5,049 bases of DNA from Planctomycetota bacterium (GTDB lineage Bacteria > Planctomycetota > B15-G4 > JADJEK01): NCBI GenBank assembly GCA_016795255.1, contig JAEUIB010000500.1, forward strand, positions 1 to 5,049, in the 5' to 3' direction. The translations under genes were made by a program, and so were the position numbers. Below, piece by piece: positions 1-5,049 of this stretch (the first letter of the stretch is position 1; the number at the start of each line of letters is the position of its first letter). Below the pieces are notes generated by a model. That model saw only the letters and a program-made list of their open reading frames with translations, searched no databases and had not been told where the DNA came from.

Positions 1-1
1 G

Positions 2-2227
2 TTGAGTTCAGGGTTCCGCACGCTGCAGCGCTGCGTGTTCGAAGCCAACAGCGCGGCGATCGGCGGCGGTGCGTACCTCCGGCTCGCGGCCGTGAGCGGT
101 CCGAAGCCGCCGAGCCTGGGTGTCACGAACTGCGTGTTCTCGGGGAACGTCGCACCGACGAGCGACGGTGTACACGTCGACGCGAACGGCTTCACGCTGC
201 ACCGTGGCTTCGTCGACTTCTCGACCTTCGACGGAGACGGAGTCGGGGGCGCCGTGACCTGGGTCAACGGCTCGATCCTGCGGAACGTGGCCCAACCGTT
301 CTCGGGAGTGTCCGGAGCGGCCCCCACCGTCTGGAACTCGAACTTCCAGGGCGGCACTTCGCCGAACGGGAACATCGACGTCGATCCGCAGTGGATCAGT
401 CCGGGCACGGGGAACTACGACTTGCCCGCGTCGTCGCCCTGTGTCGATCTCGTCCCGCCGGGATTCACGATGCTCACCGTCGAGACCGATCTGGACGGGT
501 CGCCGCGGTACTTCGGCGGCGCGGCCGACATGGGCGCGATCGAGATCGGCGCCGATTGCGACGGCGACGGCATCTCCGACACCGATGAGATCGCGTCCGG
601 GACCGCGACCGATTGCGACTTCGACGTCGTCCCCGACAACTGCCAGCCGTTCATCGACTGCGACGGGAACGGCGCATCGGACATCTGCCAGATCGCCGCT
701 GGGCTCGCGTCCGACTGCGACGGCAACGGCGTCATCGACTCCTGCGAGTGGAGCGACTGCAACGGCAACGGGGTCCTCGATGCGTGCGACATCAAGAACT
801 TCGTCGAGACGGACTGCAACGCCAACGGCATCCCCGATTCGTGTGAAGCGCTGGCCGATTGCGACGCCGACGGCATCAGCGACGCTTGCGAGATCGCCTC
901 GGGCAGCGCGACCGACTGCAACGCGAACGGCGTCCCCGATGCGTGCGAGCTGGCGGCCGGAACGAGCGTCGACGTGGACGGCAACGGTCAACTCGACGAG
1001 TGCCAGAACGTCCGGGCCGTGCCGTCCCAGTACCCGACGATCCAGGCGGCCATCGATGCGGCCTTCCCCGGCGATTTCATCGTCTTGGCCGACGGCACCT
1101 ACTCGGGGCCCGGGAACGTGCAGCTCGATTTCAAGTTCAAGAGCATGACGATCCGTAGCGCCCACGGTCACGATCGCTGCGTCCTGGACGGACAGGGGCT
1201 TCCCGTGGCCGTCTGCGACTCTCCCTCCGACGCTCCGACGTTCCTCGACCTGACGTTCACCGGCGGTCAAGCGGTCAACGGGGGCGCGGTCGTGGCGACG
1301 AACGACTCGAGTGCGAAGTTCGATCGATGCGTGTTCGTCGACAACTCCGCGACGCGCGGTGGAGCGGTCTCCGTCGGCCTCAAGGCGAGCGCCAGCTTCA
1401 CGCGTTGCCGATTCATCGACAATCTCGCCACACAGCGCGGCGGAGCGGTTCACGTCGTGGATGCCGATTCGACCGCGAGCTTCGTCCACTGCACCTTCGT
1501 CGGCAACGCGGTCACCAGCATCGGCGGTCTCGGTGGCGCGATCGCGGCGGTGTCCTCCGCGAAGGTGACGGTCACCGACTCGAACCTGTGGAGCAATACG
1601 GCGTTCTTCGGGAACGCGATCGGCCTCGCGGGACCGATCCTCGGCTCCGTGGTGACGGTCGGTCACAGCGACGTCGAAGGCGGACAGACAGGAGTCTCGG
1701 TCGCCCCGGGACAGACGCTGGTTTGGAACTCGAGCAACCTCGCGCAGGACCCCCAATTCGTCGACCTCGCGGCGCGCGACCTGCACCTCACGCACACGTC
1801 GCCGTGCCGCGATACCGGCTCGATCGCGTGGGCGACGGACAACGAAGGCGACGCGCAAGTCGGAGCTCCCGACATGGGTGCCGACGAGTTCGCTCCTCAT
1901 GCGTACACGATCGGTGACGTGAGCCCGGGTCAGTCGATCACGTTGAGAGTCATCGGCGCACCGGGCTCGACGCCGGTGTACGAGCTGTTCGGCACGACGT
2001 TGCTGGCGCTGCCGACGCCGACGCCGTTCGGCTCGTTGTTCGCCGGCCCACCGTTCATCGGCGCCGGGCCGTTCGTGCTGCCGCAGATGCCGGCCTCGGG
2101 CGTGATCGGCAACACGATCGCGATCCCCGCGAGCACCCCGGTCGGACTGACCTTCTACCGGCAGGCCGTGCTCGGCGCGCCCGAGTCGACGCTGACGAAC
2201 CTCGACGTCCTCACGATCGTGCCGTGA
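2..2227 (+). CDS. Secreted right-handed beta-helix protein with Cys-rich calcium-binding repeats, 5' partial
   Basis: The reading frame is open from the window edge, so the true start and any signal peptide lie upstream; the TTG at position 2 is probably not the start. The visible 741 residues fall into four parts. Residues 1-183 are the end of a parallel beta-helix (CVFEANSA, NCVFSGNV, GGG turns) closing with DMGAIEIG. Residues 185-335 are nine short repeats of the form DCxxNGxxDxCE, resembling thrombospondin type 3 or dockerin-like calcium loops. Residues 337-630 are a second beta-helix, opening with YPTIQAAIDAA and closing with DMGADEF. Residues 634-741 are a Pro/Gly-rich beta-type C-terminal domain ending FYRQAVLGAPESTLTN. 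Such proteins are exported and thought to act at the cell surface in adhesion or polysaccharide contact. No catalytic residues are recognisable, so a lyase activity cannot be claimed. No C-terminal anchor helix or LPXTG motif is visible. Confidence 0.85.
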   Translation: MSSGFRTLQRCVFEANSAAIGGGAYLRLAAVSGPKPPSLGVTNCVFSGNVAPTSDGVHVDANGFTLHRGFVDFSTFDGDGVGGAVTWVNGSILRNVAQPFSGVSGAAPTVWNSNFQGGTSPNGNIDVDPQWISPGTGNYDLPASSPCVDLVPPGFTMLTVETDLDGSPRYFGGAADMGAIEIGADCDGDGISDTDEIASGTATDCDFDVVPDNCQPFIDCDGNGASDICQIAAGLASDCDGNGVIDSCEWSDCNGNGVLDACDIKNFVETDCNANGIPDSCEALADCDADGISDACEIASGSATDCNANGVPDACELAAGTSVDVDGNGQLDECQNVRAVPSQYPTIQAAIDAAFPGDFIVLADGTYSGPGNVQLDFKFKSMTIRSAHGHDRCVLDGQGLPVAVCDSPSDAPTFLDLTFTGGQAVNGGAVVATNDSSAKFDRCVFVDNSATRGGAVSVGLKASASFTRCRFIDNLATQRGGAVHVVDADSTASFVHCTFVGNAVTSIGGLGGAIAAVSSAKVTVTDSNLWSNTAFFGNAIGLAGPILGSVVTVGHSDVEGGQTGVSVAPGQTLVWNSSNLAQDPQFVDLAARDLHLTHTSPCRDTGSIAWATDNEGDAQVGAPDMGADEFAPHAYTIGDVSPGQSITLRVIGAPGSTPVYELFGTTLLALPTPTPFGSLFAGPPFIGAGPFVLPQMPASGVIGNTIAIPASTPVGLTFYRQAVLGAPESTLTNLDVLTIVP
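554..1006 (+). repeat. Nine tandem Cys/Asp-rich calcium-binding-like repeats inside the beta-helix gene
   Basis: The stretch encodes residues 185-335 of the beta-helix protein. Units begin at residues 185, 204, 219, 238, 252, 271, 286, 305 and 324, giving spacings of 19, 15, 19, 14, 19, 15, 19 and 19. The consensus is D-C-x-x-N-G-x-x-D-x-C-E, with the Asp/Asn ladder expected of an EF-hand-like or thrombospondin type 3 calcium loop. Units 2-8 each carry two cysteines. Unit 1 keeps only the first (its second position is Asp195) and unit 9 keeps only the second (its first position is Val325), giving 16 in all. The belt joins the two beta-helix modules and is probably a rigid, disulfide-linked spacer. 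Calcium binding is inferred from the residue pattern. Confidence 0.8.
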
Positions 2228-2233
2228 ACGAAC

Positions 2234-2281
2234 CGAAGGGGTCAGCCCCCGTGCGAGAACGCACGGGGGCTGACCCCTTCG
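2234..2281. repeat. REP-like palindrome, left copy
   Basis: Perfect inverted repeat with 22-bp arms (2234-2255 and 2260-2281) around a 4-nt loop, AGAA. The arm core is GGGGTCAGCCCCCGTGCG. It begins 6 nt after the stop of the beta-helix gene. Positions 2236-2281 match the reverse complement of the right-hand copy at 3018-3063 with a single mismatch, in the loop. Short GC-rich palindromes next to a Y1/HUH transposase are the hallmark of REP elements. It could also fold at the 3' end of the beta-helix mRNA and protect or terminate it, although no T-run follows. Confidence 0.88.
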
Positions 2282-2386
2282 TGATTTCGACGTTCCGCGC
2301 ACGCTTGCTCGCCGCGCGTTCACCCACCGAGTTCGTCGTGCCGCTTCAAATGCGCACCGCGTCAGTGGGTTGGGGAATGCATGCGC

Positions 2387-2398
2387 TGACCGCGGTCA
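2387..2398. promoter_or_regulatory. 12-bp perfect dyad upstream of the RAYT gene, possible operator
   Basis: TGACCGCGGTCA is perfectly self-complementary and lies 29 nt before the chosen RAYT start codon. A dyad this close to a start could be a repressor site or part of the element's own signals. In GC-rich DNA a palindrome of this length can also arise by chance. No convincing -35/-10 pair was found beside it. Confidence 0.2.
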
Positions 2399-2427
2399 CG
2401 GGCGCGACGGAGACGCGTCTTGGCCGT

Positions 2428-3057
2428 ATGCCTCGCCCACTTCGCATCATCGTCCCTGGCCTCCTCTACCACGTGACTCATCGCGGCAACGATGGTCAGG
2501 ACATCTTCCGTACCGTCGACGACCGTCGCAGCTACTTGCGCTCATTGCGGTACTACGCGGACCTGTTCGGCATTCGCTTCGTCGCGTATGCCCTCATGAC
2601 GAACCACATCCACTTCGTCGTCATCACGAAGGATGAGACGGGGCTCTCGAAGTTCATCTCGCGTCTTCACTCGGAGCACGCGCAACGCATGAATGCGAAG
2701 TACGGGCTCACGGGACACCTCTTCGGCGAGCGCTTCTTCGCGAACCCGTTCGACCCCGATGTCGCGGAGACGGCGGTTCGCTACGTCGAGTTGAACCCGG
2801 TCCGCGCCGGCATCGTCGCACGGGCGGAGCAGTACGAGTTCTCCTCCGCGCGCGCCAACGCACTGCGATTGCCGGATGGCGTCGTCCTCGAGACGTGGGA
2901 ACCGCTGCGGCGCATCGAGGACTACACGACGTGGCTCCATGAGCCCCTCGCCGACGCCGCGTTGAGCGCGATTCGCGCCGCCTCGAGCCGGGGCCGACGG
3001 GTCACGCGCGACGACCTCGAAGGGGTCAGCCCCCGTGCGCTCTCGCACGGGGGCTGA
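2428..3057 (+). CDS. REP-associated tyrosine transposase (RAYT), Y1/HUH family
   Basis: The product is 209 residues, the usual size for this family. RAYTs are single-strand DNA endonucleases related to IS200/IS605 TnpA that cut at REP hairpins through a 5'-phosphotyrosine link. Visible motifs are the N-terminal strand YHVTHRGND (residues 14-22), the metal-binding HUH motif TNHIHFVV with His60 and His62, the GHLFGERF segment (97-103) and RYVELNPVRAG (118-128). Tyr119 sits where the catalytic Tyr of Escherichia coli RAYT lies in its YIYINP motif. The ATG at 2428 was chosen because MPRPLRI is the standard family N-terminus. The frame is open back to a GTG at 2224, but that extension would translate the left hairpin and shows no conserved features. 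The last 12 codons (EGVSPRALSHGG) and the TGA lie in the right-hand hairpin. Only a weak GGAG-like ribosome site precedes the start. The active-site residues are intact. Confidence 0.9.
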   Translation: MPRPLRIIVPGLLYHVTHRGNDGQDIFRTVDDRRSYLRSLRYYADLFGIRFVAYALMTNHIHFVVITKDETGLSKFISRLHSEHAQRMNAKYGLTGHLFGERFFANPFDPDVAETAVRYVELNPVRAGIVARAEQYEFSSARANALRLPDGVVLETWEPLRRIEDYTTWLHEPLADAALSAIRAASSRGRRVTRDDLEGVSPRALSHGG

Positions 3058-3063
3058 CCCCTT
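3018..3063. repeat. REP-like palindrome, right copy, inverted relative to the left copy
   Basis: Perfect 20-bp arms (3020-3039 and 3044-3063) around the loop CTCT. Read on the minus strand the loop region is GTGCGAGAGCGCAC, one base different from GTGCGAGAACGCAC in the left copy, and the flanking CG at 3018-3019 also matches. The two copies are therefore inverted. This copy overlaps the transposase 3' end, supplies its TGA stop at 3055-3057, and lies 9 nt beyond the nhaB stop on the other strand. Confidence 0.88.
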
Positions 3064-3065
3064 TT
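3020..3065 (+). terminator. Possible rho-independent terminator formed by the right REP hairpin
   Basis: The 20-bp GC-rich stem ends in TTTT (3062-3065), of which the first two T pair within the stem, so the U-tract is short. It could end transcription from the transposase gene before it runs into nhaB. On the minus strand the sequence after the stem has no T-run, so for nhaB it would act at most as an mRNA 3' end stabiliser. The stem is better explained as a REP element, and termination is a secondary possibility. Confidence 0.3.
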
Positions 3066-3072
3066 GCCCCGC

Positions 3073-4614
3073 TCACAACCACAACCACACCGCGGTCAAG
3101 CTCGCCGCGGTCATCGTGATCGTGTACGGCAGCGCCATCTTGATCATGCGGACGTAGTCGAGCTTGATCGGCGCCGCGAGCGCGCTGGTCAGCATGAACA
3201 GGAACGCCGCCTGACCGTTCGGCGTCGCGATCGACGGCACGTTCGTGCCGCAGTTGATCGCGATCGCGAGCTTCTCGAACTGGTCCGCGTCGATGCGGTT
3301 CGCCGTGAACGCGGCGGACGCCTCGTTGATGAACACGGTCGCGACGAACACGTTGTCCGAGATCGAACTGAGCAGCGCCGACGAGCCGAAGAACGCGACC
3401 AGTTGGCCGGTCGACTGCTGCGCGAGCGCGAGGTCGATGACCGGCCGGAACAAGTCCTGGTCGGCGATCATCGCGACGATGCCGAAGAACACGACGAGCA
3501 GCGCCGTGAACGGCAAGCTCTCGGTGAACGCGTGTCCGATCCGGTGTTCTTCGCTGACGCCGGTGAACGACGTCGCCAGCACGATCAAGAACAGGCCGAG
3601 GATGCCGACTTCGGCGATGTGGAGTCCCAACCCGAGCACGAGCAGGATCGCGCACGCCCCCTGGACGTTCAGCCGGAAGCGGTCCATCGCGGTCCGCGAC
3701 GCCCGCTGCGCGTCGGCCGATTCCTTCAGGACGCGCCGCACTTCCTCGGGCATCTCGACGCCGTGGCCGAAGAGTTTCAGCTTCTCGCAGAGGATCGTCG
3801 TCGACAGTCCGACGAACAGCGTCGGGACCGTCACGATCGCCATGTGGATCACGAAGCCGACGAAGCCCCAATGCACGGCGCGGTCGGGCGGCAGCAGCGA
3901 TGCCATCTGCTTCGCGATCAGCAGGTTCTGCGGCTCGCCGACCATCGTCATGACGCCGCCGAGCGCGGTGCCGACCAGCGCGTGCATGACGAGGCTGCGC
4001 AAGAAGCCGCGGAACTGCTCGAGCGGCGCGTCGTCGCTCTGACCGACGCGGGAGCGCCAATCGTTGTAGACGTCGTAGAACGACTTGCAGACGGCGATGA
4101 TGACCGCGGTGACGGTCAGCGCGTCGAGGAACGCCGACAGCAGCGCGCCCGCCATGCAGAACAGCAACGACAGCACCGTCTTCGACCGCGTCGAGAACAG
4201 GATCGCCGTGAAGACCACGGCGAGCCATTCCTTGAGGAAGTTCACGCCGGCGACGACGAACGCGAGCAGCATGATGACGGGGAAGTTGTGCTCGGCCTCT
4301 TTGAACATGTGCTCGGGCGACGTGAGGCCGAGCACGAGTGCTTCGAGCGTCAGCAGCCCCGCCGGCAGCAGCGGGTAGCACTTCAACGCCAGCGCGAGCG
4401 TGAAGATGAACTCGAGCAGGATGACCCAGCCGATCGCGAATCCCGCCGTGTCGGCGTCGACGATGTTCTTCAGCGCGAAGTAGACGACCGGATTCAGGAA
4501 CAGGAACGCAAGGATCGTGCGCTTGTACCAGGGCGCGGAGTGCCCCATGAACGTGCGGAACCAGAGCGGTCCCGTGGTCACGTGGTGGCCGGACCCGTGC
4601 GTCGTCGATTGCAT
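3073..4614 (-). CDS. nhaB: Na+/H+ antiporter NhaB
   Basis: The product is a 513-residue polytopic inner-membrane protein that exchanges cytoplasmic Na+ (or Li+) for external H+, supporting sodium and pH homeostasis. It matches NhaB along its whole length. Recognisable blocks are EFIFTLALALKCYPLLPAG (68-86), LSAFLDALTVTAV (159-171) with the conserved membrane Asp164, LEQFRGFLRSLVMHALVGTA (198-217), GGVMTMVGEPQNLLIAK (219-235), ATSFTGVSEEHRIGHAFTES (347-366), LLSSISDNVF (414-423) and NCGTNVPSIATPNGQAAF (454-471). Hydrophobic segments occur throughout, as expected for about twelve helices. The ATG at 4612-4614 is supported by an AAAGGAA ribosome site 9 nt upstream. The N-terminus carries a His/Thr-rich lead (HGSGHH, residues 6-11) before the conserved FMGHSAPWYK, making it several residues longer than the Escherichia coli protein. 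It is convergent with the transposase gene; the stops are about 15 nt apart. Confidence 0.95.
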   Translation of the reverse strand: MQSTTHGSGHHVTTGPLWFRTFMGHSAPWYKRTILAFLFLNPVVYFALKNIVDADTAGFAIGWVILLEFIFTLALALKCYPLLPAGLLTLEALVLGLTSPEHMFKEAEHNFPVIMLLAFVVAGVNFLKEWLAVVFTAILFSTRSKTVLSLLFCMAGALLSAFLDALTVTAVIIAVCKSFYDVYNDWRSRVGQSDDAPLEQFRGFLRSLVMHALVGTALGGVMTMVGEPQNLLIAKQMASLLPPDRAVHWGFVGFVIHMAIVTVPTLFVGLSTTILCEKLKLFGHGVEMPEEVRRVLKESADAQRASRTAMDRFRLNVQGACAILLVLGLGLHIAEVGILGLFLIVLATSFTGVSEEHRIGHAFTESLPFTALLVVFFGIVAMIADQDLFRPVIDLALAQQSTGQLVAFFGSSALLSSISDNVFVATVFINEASAAFTANRIDADQFEKLAIAINCGTNVPSIATPNGQAAFLFMLTSALAAPIKLDYVRMIKMALPYTITMTAASLTAVWLWL

Positions 4615-4623
4615 CGTTCTGGC

Positions 4624-4630
4624 TTCCTTT
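4624..4630 (-). promoter_or_regulatory. Ribosome binding site of nhaB
   Basis: Read on the minus strand this is AAAGGAA, 9 nt before the nhaB ATG, a good Shine-Dalgarno match that decides the start. The same bases can pair with CCTTTC encoded at 4667-4672, so the site may be partly sequestered in the leader RNA. Confidence 0.65.
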
Positions 4631-4675
4631 CGCCCTGTTCGCGTCGCCTCGCTCGCTGCCGAGCGAGAAAGGGCG
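4631..4675 (-). promoter_or_regulatory. Leader hairpin of nhaB with alternative outer pairings
   Basis: A perfect 8-bp stem with a 4-nt loop (4648-4655 with 4660-4667) lies 34 nt upstream of the nhaB start. Outside it, two mutually exclusive helices are possible: 4631-4636 with 4670-4675 (CGCCCT/AGGGCG), or 4626-4631 with 4667-4672 (CCTTTC/GAAAGG). The second would cover the Shine-Dalgarno bases. This arrangement could tune translation, but no known riboswitch is recognised and the transcription start is unknown. No convincing promoter was found in 4676-4785. Confidence 0.3.
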
Positions 4676-4785
4676 GGCAGAGTTAGAGGAAGCCCCGCGA
4701 CGCGTCGAGCGAAATCGACCGGGAACGCGCCGAGCGGACGATCAGCGACGCGACACGCGTTTCGATCGCGCGGATCCTCGATCCG

Positions 4786-5049
4786 TCACAACTCGTCCTT
4801 CCAGTCAGGCGCGGTCGCGAACGCGGCGTGGATGAGTCCGACGTGCGAGTACGCCTGCGGGAAGTTGCCCCACAATCGTCCCGCGCGCGGGTCGTAATCC
4901 TCGGCCAACAGCCCGAGCGGCGACGCGCACGCCAGCGATCGCTCCATGAGTTCGCGCGCCTCGTCGATGCGCCCGAGGTGCGCGAGCGCTTCGATCAACC
5001 AGAACGTGCAGATCAGGAACGCGAGCTCCGGGTGTCCGAGCCCGTCGTC
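4786..5049 (-). CDS. Glycoside hydrolase family 15 protein (glucoamylase/trehalase type), C-terminal fragment
   Basis: Only the last 87 residues lie in the window; the 5' part runs past its end. GH15 enzymes release glucose from alpha-glucosidic substrates (starch or dextrin ends, dextran, or trehalose) by inverting hydrolysis in an (alpha/alpha)6 barrel. The fragment shows the final barrel helices and closing motifs: AFLICTFWLIEALAHLGR (10-27), then GLLAEDYDP (46-54), where Glu50 is the likely catalytic base by family analogy, then LWGNFPQAYSHVGLIHAA (59-76). It ends normally in APDWKDEL. A short downstream TTG (4996-4998) lies inside the conserved FWLIEAL helix and is not a real start. The family is usually about 600 residues, so most of the gene is missing here. 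The substrate cannot be decided from this part. The gene precedes nhaB on the same strand with a 171-bp gap; a small CGGAT/ATCCG hairpin follows its stop, without a T-run. Confidence 0.88.
   Translation of the reverse strand, partial: DDGLGHPELAFLICTFWLIEALAHLGRIDEARELMERSLACASPLGLLAEDYDPRAGRLWGNFPQAYSHVGLIHAAFATAPDWKDEL

Larger units (their letters stand above)
2234..3065 (+). mobile_element. RAYT cassette bounded by inverted REP-like hairpins
   Basis: A unit of about 830 bp contains one transposase gene and, at its two ends, 46-bp palindromic hairpins related as inverted copies with one mismatch. It lies between two convergent cellular genes, 6 nt from one stop and about 8 nt from the other, so removing it would leave a gap of about 15 nt. 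RAYT genes flanked by REP sequences are known in many bacteria and are usually treated as domesticated or slow-moving relatives of IS200/IS605. Whether this unit moves as a whole is not shown. No target-site duplication was evident, and none is expected for HUH single-strand transposition. The outer limits are set by the ends of the hairpins. Confidence 0.65.

Noticed and set aside
337..1891. Beta-helix protein as a pectate lyase or other polysaccharide lyase
   Set aside because: The fold resembles these enzymes, but no catalytic or calcium-site motif of a named lyase family could be recognised.
8..2323. Long minus-strand open frame (771 codons) opposite the beta-helix gene
   Set aside because: It is Arg/Asp/Val-rich low-complexity translation typical of the antisense of GC-rich coding DNA, with no domain; the plus-strand frame has clear protein motifs.
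2224..2427. GTG-initiated N-terminal extension of the transposase, overlapping the stop of the beta-helix gene
   Set aside because: It would translate the left hairpin and 146 nt of unconserved sequence; the family N-terminus MPRPLRI starts at 2428. The GTGA overlap looks accidental.
3064..4686. Long plus-strand open frame (540 codons) opposite nhaB
   Set aside because: It is extremely Arg/Glu/Asp/His-rich with no recognisable domain, and the opposite strand encodes an unmistakable NhaB.
4698..4707. CGACGCGTCG palindrome upstream of nhaB as an operator
   Set aside because: Short CG-rich palindromes are common by chance here, and no promoter could be placed around it.
4771..4785. CGGAT/ATCCG hairpin directly after the GH15 stop as a terminator
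   Set aside because: The stem is only 5 bp and no T-run follows on the minus strand, so it is too weak to call.
4517..4897. Plus-strand 126-codon open frame across the nhaB start and the intergenic region
   Set aside because: It overlaps two recognised minus-strand genes and has no recognisable features.

Overview
The window is high-GC bacterial DNA. It most likely comes from a planctomycete-type genome (Planctomycetota, possibly marine). The main reason is the first protein. It combines parallel beta-helix modules, a Cys-rich calcium-binding repeat belt of the DCNxNGxxDxCE kind, and a short C-terminal beta-rich domain ending in an FYRQA...LTN-like signature; this mix is typical of large secreted planctomycete proteins. 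The taxonomic assignment is inference.

Layout. (1) 2-2227, plus strand: 3' part of a secreted beta-helix protein, cut off at the window start. (2) 2234-3065: a compact insertion-like unit with a REP-associated tyrosine transposase (RAYT) gene at 2428-3057. It is bounded by two near-identical 46-bp palindromic hairpins in inverted orientation, one 6 nt after the beta-helix gene stop and one overlapping the RAYT 3' end. (3) 3073-4614, minus strand: a full-length NhaB-type Na+/H+ antiporter, convergent with the RAYT. (4) 4615-4785: a 171-bp intergenic stretch with the nhaB ribosome binding site and a leader hairpin that could pair in two alternative ways. (5) 4786-5049, minus strand: C-terminal end of a glycoside hydrolase family 15 protein (glucoamylase/trehalase type), cut off at the window end.

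The cellular genes do not form an obvious pathway: a surface or secreted protein, a sodium/pH homeostasis transporter, and an alpha-glucosidic enzyme. The last two lie on the same strand 171 bp apart and might share some transcription. The most notable structure is the transposase cassette between two convergent genes. Without it, the beta-helix gene and nhaB would end about 15 nt apart, so the unit looks like an insertion into a convergent intergenic gap. The RAYT catalytic residues (HIH and a downstream Tyr) are intact, and its last 12 codons and stop lie inside the right-hand hairpin. No gene-free stretch exceeds 300 bases, and I saw no tRNA, rRNA or CRISPR array.
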